From: Protea cynaroides
Taxonomy: Eukaryota > Streptophyta > Magnoliopsida > Proteales > Proteaceae
Direction: 5' to 3'
DNA length: 64,000 bases
Assembly (NCBI GenBank): GCA_028583415.1
Contig: CM053267.1
Span: forward strand, 49,269,390 to 49,333,389
In this document: one piece after another, positions 23,722-34,900 of the stretch
Layout: each line of letters opens with the position of its first letter
How positions within the stretch are numbered: position 1 is the first letter of the stretch
Notes under the pieces: generated by a model
What the model saw: only the letters and a program-made list of their open reading frames with translations
Told to the model about the DNA's origin: nothing
The model's database searches: none
Program-made: the position numbers and the translations under genes

Positions 23722-24069
23722 TGTAACAAATCAGGTATAGAAACCAGCTACAGAGAGAGAATGGGATACTCTTGCAGTCCCCCTATTACTGTATTTATAG
23801 GCAATGAAAGGGTTAGATTTGTAGAGAGTTGATAGACTCAAACTACTCATTCTAATAGGACTCTAGACTTAGAGATAAGGTGAGGTGGAGAAATGTGGAG
23901 AGGAGAGATAAGAGGAGGATTACAATAGATGGGAAGACTAAGTCAAAGATAAGATGAAATAAAAAGGGAAGGGGATTGAGATTGACACCAGCTGTTGATC
24001 TCTCTATAGCAAGCGCCCATTAATCTTATGTGGATATTGGACCCTTATGAATGGGTTCAAAATCCCACA
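23722..24069 (-). repeat. 5' LTR of copia A
   Basis: 348 bp. On the minus strand it begins TGTGGGATTTTGAACCC and ends GATTTGTTACA, followed by the primer-binding site at 23710-23721. Confidence 0.85.
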
Positions 24070-24074
24070 GGCAG

Positions 24075-24316
24075 ATAATATTGTAATGATAATTATTCAA
24101 AAGGGAAATTTTTCTTAAAATATTGTAACGATAATTATTCAAAAAAGGTAAAAGTTTTTATTTGGTAAACTTCAAAAGAGAAATTTGGATGCCAGTATAA
24201 ATATCTCTATTGTTTGTTTTATTTTATTTATTTATTTTTTTTGTTTCAACTTAGGTGGAGAATATCTAAACAGTGTTTCTTTCTGGAGTGTTAATTTCAT
24301 CTGTTATTGGCAGCAG
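24075..24316 (+). other. End of TOP3A intron 2
   Basis: Host sequence after copia A. It has a short direct duplication of a TAACGATAATTATTCAAAA-like unit (24080-24160), a T-rich stretch (24210-24250) and the tandem acceptor at 24309-24316. Confidence 0.7.
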
Positions 24317-24445
24317 AGATTGTATGAGCTTGTTGTTCGCCATTTCCTCGCCTGTGTTTCACAGCCAGCCATAGGGGCTGAGACTACTGTTGAAATTGAT
24401 ATTGCTGGCGAATCCTTTTCTGCTTCAGGGCGTGTTATAATAGCA
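24317..24445 (+). CDS. TOP3A: TOP3A exon, core domain
   Basis: Forty-three codons: RLYELVVRHFLACVSQPAIG through SASGRVIIA. Donor GTAAGT at 24446. The acceptor is a tandem NAGNAG (GGCAGCAG, 24309-24316). I chose the second AG because plant homologues have two residues between the DH and the LYELV/VYELV motif. Use of the first AG would add one Gln. Confidence 0.93.
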
Positions 24446-25389
24446 GTAAGTATTAAATAACACTCATAAAACTTTACTTGTCCTTTGCTACATGAACTGG
24501 GTCTTCTCTGACTATTTGTAGGGCATAAACTATTGTTTAGTTTTCTTTTGCGATGTTTACATTATATGCAGGATCATGTTGGGCGAAGAGAAACTTTAGT
24601 TGTTATTGCATGCAGTTGATCAAGGACATGTTTCCAGTAATTTTCTTTATAATCACAGAGGCGTAGTAAAATTGAAAGTACGTAAGAACATAAGAAGGAA
24701 GTAATATTCCATGTCTTCACCAATTAAAGAAAAAGGAAAAATAGAAGTGGAGAAACAGATACTGCAGAAAGATGACAGACCACATGACCCAGAAAACAGC
24801 TCAGGCTCACTCACCCACACCCCACCCTAAGCAACTGATATATCTTATGGCTGTCGCTGCTTCCTCCCAACTCCCTTAACCAAAGATCAACTCCCTACAA
24901 TGAAGCTGTTCTCTTCTTCTTCTCCTCCTTTGCTACTTCTGCCTATTTGTCTTATTGCTTCCCACCATCCTCCCCTTTTTTTCCTGGAGGATTAGAGCAT
25001 CTTGATTGGTCACTTCAGGTTCAATTTACATAACTTTACCATTTCCTTTGAGTTCTAATTCTTCTCTTGATAAGAGTTGATGGCATATATCTGCCACTGA
25101 AGAAGTTGCTGCCAACTTTGCACCACAATTAAATTGATTCTGACTGTATGCGTTTCTGGGTTGTTGCATGTAGATATGAACCTGAAAGAGCTTGTAACAG
25201 TGAAAGTGTTCAAAAAATAATCTAAATTCTAGTGAAGACATTGTTCATTTATAATGTAATGATAGCAACTTATTTGTATAAAAATTGTCGTTACTTGTTC
25301 TTTCTTTAGTAAAGTGATGATTTCATGTATTTTATTGGATTGATATTGATTGATGTTTGTTTGGAAATATCGTCATTGTGTGTTCCCAG
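24446..25389 (+). other. TOP3A intron 3
   Basis: Ordinary intron of 944 bp with GTAAGT and CCCAG borders. I recognise no transposon or gene in it. Confidence 0.7.
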
Positions 25390-25464
25390 AAAAATTACCT
25401 GGATGTGTACCGATTTGAATCTTGGGGAGGTTCAGTAATCCCGACATACGTTGTTGGACAACAG
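25390..25464 (+). CDS. TOP3A: TOP3A exon, core domain
   Basis: Twenty-five codons, KNYLDVYRFESWGGS through YVVGQQ. Acceptor CCCAG at 25389, donor GTTTGT at 25465, phase 0 at both ends. Confidence 0.93.
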
Positions 25465-26035
25465 GTTTGTTACGTATCTACTCATTTGCATCTATTAGTT
25501 CTTGGTAAACACTGTTAACTGTTTTCTATATGCAGACCATATCTGTTACTACATTTTAACAATAATAATAAGGGTGAGTGGGTCACAACTTACAACTTAC
25601 ACAATGACCTACTTATATCTGCCACATGGCAGCTCAGATTAGGCTCAAAGTTGCTGTACAGTTAGGCCCTGCTTCTCCATCTGCCTAAAAAAATCATCCC
25701 AGTTTGAGTTTTACAGTAGAGATAAAGAGGTTCAAAGTTTTGTTAGAAAGTTAAATAGAAGATCAAACTAGATTGGTCTTGAAAAATACATTAGGAATAA
25801 TCTAGTACAACTGGGCTATATGATTAAGTATACAACCAAATTTGATGCATGGCTAATCCAAGTTTGATCCTGCCTATCCATACGGTTATAACTTTCAAAT
25901 CATATGCCACATGACGTGGCACAAATTGGGTGAAACATTTGTGCCATACATAGAACGACAGCCAGTTTTCCACCTCTGACTAATTATAATATTCGTTTTA
26001 TCTACTTGTAAATATCTAGGATCCATGCAAAATCT
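25465..26035 (+). other. Start of TOP3A intron 4, nothing recognised
   Basis: AT-rich intron sequence. No ORF or repeat that I can identify. Confidence 0.6.
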
Positions 26036-26608
26036 TTGGCTAAAATTTTTACATTGTTAGCTACTGACCTGATGTGCCAACTCTCCTTTATCTGGAAGGA
26101 GGAGGGTTGTGTGATTGGTGTATTCCTTCACAACTTAAAAGGATATTTTTTTAGTATAGTTATACAACCAACAATAACATATGTGGCTGAATGGCGGGCA
26201 GTGAAGAAACATATACATAAACTTAGTGTAGTTGAAATGATGATGTTGAGATAAATGAGTGATAAAACTTGAAAAGATAAAATAAGGAATTAATAATTTA
26301 GAGCTAATTTAAGAGTAGCTCCCAGACATGATGCGAGAAAGTTGTTTAAGATGGCATAGGCATGTGCAATGGAGGCCCTTGAATGCACCATTATGGAGGG
26401 GTGATTAGTTTCATATTGAAGGAGAGAAAAGAGTCAAGGGTAGGCCTAAAATGACTCTAGAAGAAGTGGTGAGGAAAGACATGCATACCTTAGGGCTAAA
26501 AACAAGTATAGCTTTGGATATAAATGATTGGAGGAAAAGGATCCATGTAGTCGATTTCATTTTATTGGTACAAAGCTGAGTTGAGTTGAGTTGAGTTGAG
26601 TTGAGTTG
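26036..26608 (+). mobile_element. LINE (L1-type) 3' fragment
   Basis: Encodes the C-terminal end of a plant LINE reverse transcriptase: AVKKHIHKLSVVEMMMLR, then KDKIRN, a RPKMTLEEVVRKDMHT-like segment and a DWRKRIH-like segment, with stops and frameshifts. It ends in a TTGAG tandem repeat at 26579-26608, the simple-repeat tail of this LINE group. The upstream border is not defined. Confidence 0.75.
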
Positions 26609-27081
26609 TATCTATACGGAACCATACTTTTTAAATTTATTTAGCTGGTGCCTGGTATGAAATCACCATTTCTTGCCACTTGACCAACTTGAATGGCTCC
26701 ATGTGATTGAGGACCCCACACATAATTCTAGCTTGGAACAAACATGGGAACGGTTAAAAAAAAGACGGAAATGCCATTTCATATTAACGGAATCAATTAT
26801 TTTTTTGTTATTTCTTGTCATTTTTATGTCACTCTTGAGACACTTTTGGTACTTGTTTAGGGCTGAATTTGACCAGTGAGATGGAGGTGCAGTCCTATAT
26901 TACAAGGGTCCATCCATGTTGGCCACATGTGAGAAGTTTGATTTGGTTATGGGCTAAATGTAGTCATAGCATTTGGATTTCCCATTATTGTTTATTATTA
27001 CTATTATACTATTACTATTACTATTACTGTTACTGTTTCCATTACCATATTTCTACTATTATTATTGCTCTTACTGTTATT
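26609..27081 (+). other. Intron 4 spacer with (TTA)n/(TACTAT)n region
   Basis: Unique-looking intron sequence, then an imperfect ATT/ACT repeat from about 26985 to 27090 that served as the landing site for the next hAT. Confidence 0.6.
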
Positions 27082-27089
27082 GTTACTGT

Positions 27090-27166
27090 CATAGTTGTCA
27101 AGGCGATCCAAGGCGTTTGGGGCCATCCTGGGCGCCTAGGTGACCAAGGCGTTCCTAGTGTATTTT

Positions 27167-27220
<54 letters not shown>

Positions 27221-27984
27221 GCATTCTACATAAATATCAACATTTAAGACATAGCTTAATTAATATGGGAAAATCAATAAGGAAACAAATAATTGAGTTA
27301 AGTAGGCAATACATATTTATGACTAACATTTGCTTATTTCTAACAAATTTGACCGGAGCGTAACTCCTTTAATATAGTTTGGATTCAAACAATCTCGAAT
27401 TCGTTGCAAAGCTAGCATAATCAGCTTTCCAACAAATCTAAGATTGCTTGAATTCAAATTATAATGAAGGAGTTACTCTCTGGTCAAATTTTGTTTGGAG
27501 TACGTGAATGCTGTTTAAAGTCGTCTGAATGTAAATTATTTTTTGGGCATCAAAGCAAGAGATTATTTTGGTGCGCTCTTAGTTTTTAGTAACGCTTTAC
27601 TATAAAAAGATTTATGGAATTTTTATATTTGGAAAAAAGCGTAGCATTTGGAAGTTGAAAATCGCCCCCACCCGAAAATACGGTTTTTGTTCTTGAACTG
27701 GAGTGTTGGCTTTTTATCCTTCTGGAGTTTAAATTTTAGACTATTTTTATTGGATTCAGATAGGGGGTATTTGCTTATTTATGAATAATATCTTAAGTAA
27801 ACGAAATATAAAATTAAAGAAACATTACACGTATAAGACCCAAGGCGACCGCCCAGGCATTCTGGGCGCCCAAGGAGTCCAAGGTGATGCCTAGGCGACT
27901 CCCAGAGAGCCTGGGCGCTCACTAATAAGGAGCCTAGGCCTTTGAATCATGCCTGGACGCCTAGGCGATGCCTTGACAACTATG
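27090..27984. mobile_element. Non-autonomous hAT, CATAGTTGTCAAGG family (895 bp)
   Basis: The inverted ends CATAGTTGTCAAGGC are perfect on both sides. The 8-bp target duplication is GTTACTGT (27082-27089 and 27985-27992). The subterminal regions are full of AGGCG/CCTAGGCG units. Its inside shares a long segment (for example GACCGGAGCGTAACTCC and CGAATTCGTTGCAAAGCTAG) with the copy at 60612-61623. (AT)n at 27174-27217. No transposase. Confidence 0.92.
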
Positions 27985-27992
27985 GTTACTGT

Positions 27993-28414
27993 TACTGTTA
28001 TTACTAGTACTATTAGTATTACTACTAATATTAATACTACTATAGGGAAAAAGATCGATACACGAGCAGTGGTACTTCTTGATACCGTATTTAAGCAGTT
28101 GTTAGAATCCCTTATGATATGCAACCGAAACAAGTTCTTGCTAATGGTAAAAAGGGGCTTTAATTGTAGGGGCTGTTCTTATTTTACCTGAGGGATTTGA
28201 GGGTTTAAATCTCTCGTTCCACTCCAGGCTTCGTCATTTAGTGGTAACGAGTGGGGTTTTTTCTCTCACATTCTCTTCCTTCATAAATGCCCACTCTCTC
28301 CTCATATATTACTTTGACCCCTATTTACAATAGATGATGCTCTCTCCGCTGCTCCAAGATTCCAATATATGGTGCTAGCATACTGATCCTCTTCCCTTAT
28401 TATTATTATTATTT
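27993..28414 (+). other. Intron 4 spacer
   Basis: Starts with ACTATT-type simple repeat and ends with (TTA)n at 28399-28414. Nothing else recognised. Confidence 0.55.
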
Positions 28415-28691
28415 GAGAAAATTATACATACTACCCATGTAGTTTGGACTAATTATACGTACCACCCACTAGTTTCTGACAATATCACATACCACCCCTA
28501 ATATTCAAAACGTGTAACACAGAGGCCCAGCTCGTTAACCGATCTTCGTTAGATGAGGATGTCAGTTAACACTAAAAAATTTACAGACAATACTGTTCTC
28601 AATGGTAGCTAAAATGTCTTTTTTACCTTTATTTAGGCTAAATGTTTTTATCCTACCTATTCCCCAAATCGAAAATTAGAATCGTTTTTTC

Positions 28692-29097
28692 TCAGATACA
28701 AGAGAAAGAAGAAGAGGGCAGAGCTTCTTCCAAAGTTCCGACATCTCGCACGCTGACGGCCTCCCTTAAGAACTCAAGATTTATTTCATTTGGTTTCCTT
28801 AAAAGAAAACGAAAAGGATTAAACGAACATGATTTTGCAGCTCCTTTGTCTTCGTTCTTCTTCTCTTTCTTTGCTGATTTTGCAGCTTCTTTGTCTTCTT
28901 CAATCTCAAATGCAGGTACCGGAAGCGACTGAGAGAGCCCAGAAGGAGTCATGAACGTGGTATATTACTATTACCTTTAAGAAATCAATTAATAAAATTG
29001 GCATTTTGAAGGAGGAGAACAAAAGAAACCCACCTTTGTTTTTGGGGCAAGACCTGTCATTAGAGAAGCAGTTGCATTTCCGGCATGTTTTCTTCAA
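28692..29097 (-). pseudogene. Unidentified captured pieces in Pack-type element
   Basis: Minus-strand ORFs include a Lys/Glu-rich stretch (28692-28952) and a Cys-rich stretch TCRKCNCFSNDRSCPKNKG (about 28990-29095) followed by GTGGGT, which would be a splice donor. These look like host coding pieces but I cannot name the source genes. Confidence 0.35.
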
Positions 29098-29388
29098 TGA
29101 AACATCTCCACCTCCGGTCTCTTTCCATACCTAATTGTTGAGTTGATGACCAACAACACCGAGATACCAAAAACATCTAATTTCAAAAACAGCAAGAAAT
29201 TGCTGAGGGGGATTGACAAACCTTCCGGCACACTCTCTCTCTCTCTCTCTGCGCAGTAACCAAATTAGGCTTCTGCAATTCGTTTGCTTTGAAGCTAGGT
29301 TTCAATCTGGATATTGCATTTCTACGGTACCTGTGGCTTCTGCAATTCGTCTACCATGGCGATGGCCTCTGCTAGCAAAAATCGATTC

Positions 29389-29484
29389 AGCTCTTGAAGC
29401 CGTGGAAACAAACCCAATTGATCGCTACATACCCTCCAACGACGTCATTGGCAGAGGCCCTTTCAAGACCGTATACAGGGGAGA
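29389..29484 (+). pseudogene. WNK kinase fragment inside Pack-type element
   Basis: Encodes EAVETNPIDRY, then DVIGRGPFKTVYRG. The VETxPxxRY lead and GRGxFKTVY glycine loop are hallmarks of plant WNK kinases. Only the first kinase subdomain is present, fused in frame to the next piece by a few linker codons. Confidence 0.7.
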
Positions 29485-29503
29485 GATATTTTTCAGGTCA
29501 GCC

Positions 29504-29915
29504 ATGGCTGCGTTAAGGATATCATCTTGCATTGTAGTTGCTGCAGCCATCGCTTTTATCTCCTCATTTGCTGATCTCGTGTACGCTGACAGCCCATTTC
29601 GCTTCTCTCCCTTCTCGTTGCTTCCCTCGACAGTGCAAGCTGCTCAAACGACTCCTCTGAAAGTAGAATCGAAGCCAGTGACTGAAGAACCAAAAACCAG
29701 CTCCTTCGGATTTGATCCCGAATCATTAAAAAGAGGTGCCGAAGCCCTTATAGAAATTAACAGCTCTCCATATGCCAAGCAGGTGTTTGTTATTGTGTTA
29801 TTTTGATTCGGCTGGCCAGTATTATGTTTGGAACTATATCTGAATTTTGGAATTTGGTGCGTTTGTGTTTCGTTGTTTTCATCAGGTTTTTGAAGTAATG
29901 AGAATGCAGGAATAG
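29504..29915 (+). pseudogene. ATAD3-type AAA ATPase first exons inside Pack-type element
   Basis: Begins MAALRISSCIVVAAAIAF, then ADSPFRFSPFS, FGFDPESLKRGAEAL and INSSPYAKQ, the N-terminus of plant ATAD3-like mitochondrial ATPases. An intron is kept: donor CAG/GTGTTT at 29782/29783, acceptor ATCAG at 29885, then VFEVMRMQE and a stop. Retention of the intron shows capture at the DNA level. The AAA domain is absent, so it is not a working gene. Confidence 0.72.
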
Positions 29916-30538
29916 AAACGTTTGGCCTATTCATGGACCTTATCGACGATTTCTTTTTCTTCCTCCTCTCGATGCTCGATTTCTTAGACTCGTTTTATGG
30001 AGTTTGTATTTTTTAGAAGTTCATCTTTATTATTCTCCCAAACCTGAGAGCCGACCTTGAGTTCTTGAGGGAGAATTACAGAAACATCTAATTTCAGGAC
30101 GACATGATTGAGAAGAGACCGGAGGTGGAGATGAGAGATGAGACCAGCCAAGACGGAATCGTCGAAGTGGTACACGTGAAATCTAAGGTATGGGAAGGAC
30201 CTGAAGATGGTGGTGCGCAATTCATTAGAGGCGGCGGGGGCGGAGGCCACAAAATGGAAGCCTCGTTACTATAAGGGTAAAAATGTCTTTCAATTTTTAT
30301 GGTTTCCACTGTCAGTTAAATGGGAGCAGATGTAATTGTCAGGAACTGGTGGGTGGTAGGTGATATTTGTCCATAGTCCAAGGGTAGTACATGTAATTTT
30401 CCCATATTTTTTTTTTATCATGTTTTCAAGCTTTATACTTGTGTTTGTTGTTAACAAACTTGTCTATTCCTTCATATCCTATTTTCTTAGTTAATGAAAG
30501 TGGTAAAGATACCTAAGTTATTGGAAATGTTTTTGCAG

Positions 30539-30628
30539 TTCAATCCAACGGCATTGACTCTTGATTCTGGTGTGACAAGACCACCCCCTCTTTTAAGTGA
30601 AGCTGATTTACTGAATTGTATGGATAAG
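30539..30628 (+). CDS. TOP3A: TOP3A exon, core domain
   Basis: Thirty codons, FNPTALTLDSG through RPPPLLSEADLLNCMDK. Acceptor TTTTGCAG at 30538, donor GTGAGA at 30629. The RPPPLLSEADLL block is a TOP3 signature just ahead of the GIGTDAT motif in the next exon. Confidence 0.95.
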
Positions 30629-30716
30629 GTGAGATTGATTTCCCAGTTGCATCAGTTTTTGTCAAATCCTTTCGAGGCAGTCTTCTTAAAAATATTTTCC
30701 TCTTGCTTCTTCCTAG

Positions 30717-30821
30717 GCTGGCATTGGTACTGACGCAACAATGCATGATCACATAAAAAAGCTGCTTGATCGGTTCTATGCAATTAAAGACCAGAATACT
30801 CGTTTCTCGCCAACAAATCTT
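30717..30821 (+). CDS. TOP3A: TOP3A exon, GIGTDAT motif
   Basis: Thirty-five codons, AGIGTDATMHDHIKKLLDR through RFSPTNL. GIGTDAT is conserved across type IA enzymes near the end of the catalytic core. Acceptor TCCTAG at 30716, donor GTAATT at 30822. Confidence 0.95.
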
Positions 30822-31310
30822 GTAATTGTTATGCTCAAAGGAGTTATTGTTTTATTATTTACTGCGTTCCCTTTTTTTACTCCCTTCTTTTGATCATGTT
30901 TATTTAATCATTTTGTCAAAATTTGAAAGTAAATAAATGATTTATAAGCTCTTTCTTGATAGTTTTTTACACCCTTGATTAAACCCAATCTACTATTTTC
31001 TAGTTGCTAGTTGATCCTACGCTTTAAACATTTACTCTTGCAATTGTCCTCCAAGTAATGTATGTTTTAAGTATAGGTCTTCCTTTAAGACTATTAACAT
31101 TCTGTATGTGAGAAAGACAGTTCCAACTGTTCCTTACTTTTACCTCTTCCAACAATAATACCAGAAAAAAAAAGAAAAAAGAAAGAAGAAAAAAAATGTG
31201 TTTAATTGTTCTTGTTTTTCATTTATTGTGTGTGAATAAATAATTTTGTTGCTAACTACAAAACTTTATGCCATGTTCTCCTAAGTTCTTTCTTTTCACT
31301 TTAATTGTAG
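30822..31310 (+). other. TOP3A intron 6
   Basis: 489-bp AT-rich intron with an A-rich stretch near 31167-31197. No feature. Confidence 0.7.
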
Positions 31311-31345
31311 GGTGAAGCATTGGTGATGGGATATGATGACATGGG
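31311..31345 (+). CDS. TOP3A: TOP3A 35-nt exon
   Basis: Very short exon encoding GEALVMGYDDM plus the first two bases of a Gly codon. Acceptor TTGTAG at 31310, donor GTATGT at 31346. The Gly codon is completed by the first base of the exon 10.5 kb downstream, giving MGYELWKP. Confidence 0.92.
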
Positions 31346-31534
31346 GTATGTGCTTTTTTCTTTTCAATTTTTATTCTTGATGATATGTTTATGATAATGT
31401 TCAAAGTTCCTCATGGGGAATGGTTATTGTTGGAAATAGATTTAATTGTTTTAGGTGCATAATAAGTTTTTGATGGTTTGGTTCTGTAGTCTGTTTTGTA
31501 AGTATTGTACAATGTATATGTCGAAATTTGTATG

Positions 31535-31860
31535 TGTTAGCATAATAAAATTGTAACCGTGCGCTGCTTTGATTTAGTCAAAGTAGTTAGTGCTAGTTTT
31601 TAGGATTTGGACTCCTATTTGTATATGAACTCTTAATTAGTTTATTAGTTTGTTTTATTAGTTTCCCTTACCAATTAGGCTTGTTAGTTTCCTTTTCGTA
31701 TTTTGAGTTTACTTTATCTTTAGTTTGTGACTAGGACTTTGATTTGTAGAGTCCTAGATTTTCTCTAATAGTTGTTTTTTTTATTTTTTTATAAATATAA
31801 GCTACAAGGAGAGGAGGACACATTGATTCTCTCCATCTTATCTTTTTCTATTTTGTTACA
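31535..31860 (+). repeat. 5' LTR of TRIM F
   Basis: TGTTAGCATAATAAAATTG ... TTTTGTTACA. It contains TTTTATAAATATAAGC, a TATA-like start region, near 31785-31802. Confidence 0.88.
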
Positions 31861-31931
31861 TGGTATCAAAGCAATCACCCGGGTTGTCGTTTTGAGAGTC
31901 GTTGAAGGTTCTCCATTAGGTGGGCATCCAT

Positions 31932-34900
31932 CAAGGTTTAAAATCTCGAGTTTCGGAGGAGTCTCGGCCTCCTCCGAAACCGAGATCTCGGCGAGATCTC
32001 GCCGAGATCTCGCCGAGACTATGCATTTTGTCCGAAACAGCTTAAAAAGGCTGTCTCGGTGGCCAAAATGCCTTTTTTAGGTCTCCAACTTTAGGGGAAC
32101 CTTATTTTTACATACATAAACACATTTAGAGTATAAAATTGTAAAAATAATGACCATTTGTGGGTTGTTTGGGTTTACACCCATGTTTTCACAGATCAAT
32201 GCTGAAGTTCGTTGTTAATTTAGGTTAATATTAGCTATTATATTCAATCAAATATGGCAAATGAGACAATAACATAATGCATTAGGGGAAAGAGAAACAA
32301 AATTACACTTCATTATAAATCATTACATAATTTACATCATAGTTCAAAATTCAAATATTCAACATTGAATGATCCCATAGTCCCCATGTGCCTATAGTCC
32401 ACAATTCCACAATCCTTATACGGATACAATGTCTAGTAATACGTAGAGTGTCGGTGGATGATCCATCCTACTATCATCATACATCCGGGAAAGTTGTCGA
32501 CGCAAATTGTCTTCCAATTGAGCAACATAATCTTCCCATGACATTCTTGATGCAAAGTAGTTCCGGTAGTCTTGCACATGATTCATAAATATAACATCAG
32601 TAGCTGTCCGAAGGATACCAATCTTTGGGAAGAATGGAAAAACTTCCGGAGTAGTACTGCGGTGCGTAGAATCTTGCGGAAATACCGATGGAATGGAATA
32701 GAAGTTGGTTGATCCACTATGACTCCGTGTATGTGCTCCTCGCATCCGAACCATCGTCGAAAGAAGAACCATATGCGATCGTAGTGGGATGGGGGACGAA
32801 GTTGATATCAACATAATCATTTGAGGTGTATGTTGAACCCGTTGCTATATCCGGGGAAAGTTCCATTGCTCATGTCCACCGCAGAATCGCTATTCTCCTC
32901 CACACTCAATCCTCGTAAGCCACTAGAGAGGCTATCAACATCGGCGTCCATCGTCTTTACTACAATCAACATCTTCATCATGTTGAGAATGGGAATGATG
33001 TCGAGGCCTACGCGAATCAGGTTGGTTACGTGATGAGGGATGGCGCGACGTGCACCATGGTCATCATCCCGTGTTGTATGAGTGTACCGGCTCTCCCAAA
33101 GTGTATCCCTAACAGGTGATGCTCGTGGTCTCCGGATCAGTCCCAATATTGACAAAAGTGGCTCGACCCCCACCCCCATGATCATTGCCACTAGCTCCAC
33201 TACCACTCCAACTCCACTCGGGATCTTCCGTATCGGGTGCCGCCAGGGAGGGTCAAATGGCACCGGGTGACCGTGTATGGACTCGACCCTCTTCCGAGGC
33301 TAAAAACTTCGTCGACATCGGTATCCAAATGGCTGGCCAAATGGGAGTCGGGCATCCCCCGGGCTCGTCCATCACGGTACTCCCGTCCCGCACCCACTCT
33401 ACTAATGGATCTTCCTCTTCGAGTCAAGTTCGGAAGATGTTGGCGAGCTCGAGCGGGGTATCATCCTCCTTATCAAAGAACATGTTTTGCACCCTCACCT
33501 CATGTTGTAATGCACAAAGACCAAGTTATTTAGCCGTTGGGAGCCAAGTCGATTCCGCCTCTTTGAATGAATGAGGTTGAAAGTACTCCGGGTTTCGCTC
33601 ACAACCGGATGCCGAGCATGTTTGAGCTAACACTCTACTTGCTATCTTCTTCGAGCAGTGCATCTTTACCATACAACACCCACCATTCACCGCATAAGAA
33701 CAATAGCATATTTTAATTTCGTATGTCATTTAAATGTAATACATAAAACATAAGATAATTTAATTTCGGACGTCAATTAAACGTAATACATACACGGATC
33801 ACTTTTGTCACGTCCGGCACCACTGCGATGGGAACCCAAAACTCCCACGGGCTTCCTAAAGGTTTTAATCTACACACAATCGAAAACTTATAAATATTTG
33901 CAATTACAATATATAGTTGAAGCACATATTTCCGATGGTGAAGCACACAACTCACCTCTAGGTTTGCCAATGCCCGTGGCTAGGGATCTGGCTCCAACTT
34001 TGCAACCACTAGCTTGCACCGCCTCAATGAGTTCCTGCGTTCGTCCCAAGTACATGCGTATCCCGGTACTTGGGGTTCAAATAAGTATGCTGAAATATTT
34101 GACGATGGACACATGGTTAAAACAAATAAAAATTATATTGGTACATAAGTAACACTAAAGTAAATACATCATCAAATTTACTCACCGTACCTTATGCAAT
34201 GGATGCATGAGTTGGCTTTCCCATTGGTCATTGATGATCTTTATATAATTCTTATAGCCACGTGGTATCAAAGCTTTAACACGTACTTTCAATGCGTCCA
34301 CAAGAGCATAAAAGAAGTGGCATGGTTGGTTTTCGCTCGGTATCTACCAATCTCAACACTGTACTACGGGATGCAACACCCTTACTACCACCTTCACATT
34401 TTGCCAAAATTCGTCAAGCGATGGTACTGCGTGCTTCCACTCCCCGGGGTGTAGCCGATTGTCTCCACGAAAAACCAATCCCCGGATGCAAACATCGATC
34501 CGAGTCCGGCCATCTTCGCCTCAAAGCTCTTCAATGCTATGAAGTTCGTAGCGAATCCGGTGATGCCCGGTCCGACCAAGTCCCCCCCACATCTCTCCCC
34601 GAGCATGTTCAAGGAATAACCATGGTTGTAGATGAAAGTGGTTACTTGTCTTGCTCGCTTCAACCACTTTCTTGACTTTACTTATCTTGCCCATGTCCTT
34701 CAACATCAAATCAATACAATGGGCAGCACATGGAGTCCGGAAGAGATTGTAGTCGGGATTGTTCATTAACATCTCCCCCGCCTTCTTAAAATTGCTTGCC
34801 GTTGTCCGTCACAATCGGACAACATTCCGAGCTCCCACCTCAACCACCACCTCTTGCAACAGCCCATAAATATAATCGCATCTTTTACTTCGCTGATGCA

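Larger units (their letters stand above)
3311..24074 (-). mobile_element. Copia retrotransposon A, split by nested insertions
   Basis: On the minus strand the 5' LTR is at 23722-24069 (348 bp) and the 3' LTR at 3311-3476 (166 bp, internally deleted). Both share TGTAACAAATCAGGTATAG at one end and the GGATATTGGA...CTTATGAATG segment at the other. A primer-binding site like TGGTATCAGA (initiator tRNA-Met) lies at 23710-23721 next to the 5' LTR. ATAAT flanks both outer ends (3306-3310 and 24075-24079), a likely 5-bp target duplication if one extra base is allowed. Gag (22490-23326) and pol (4190-7362) are now 15 kb apart because element D, with B inside it, landed at the end of gag. The frames are broken and the element is dead. 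Confidence 0.88.
28415..30403. mobile_element. Pack-type TIR element carrying WNK and ATAD3 gene pieces
   Basis: The ends are long imperfect inverted repeats: GAGAAAATTATACATACTAC on the left against GGGAAAATTACATGTACTAC on the right, with homology running about 140-220 bp (28415-28634 and about 30265-30403; both contain ACCACCCAC, AGTTnCTGACA, GTCAGTTAA and AAAATGTCTTT). The flanks are AT-only, so the target duplication cannot be proven (TTATTATTT against ATATTTTTT). The 1.6-kb inside is not transposase but pieces of at least two host genes (29389-29484 and 29504-29915), so I call it a Pack-MULE-like element. Confidence 0.75.

Noticed and set aside
26869..27363. 164-codon ORF as a gene
   Set aside because: It runs through (ACT)n and (AT)n repeats and a hAT end. 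The Tyr runs come from TAT repeats.
29504..29915. A functional ATAD3 gene
   Set aside because: Only the first exon and a few codons of the next are present, within a transposable element; the AAA domain is missing.
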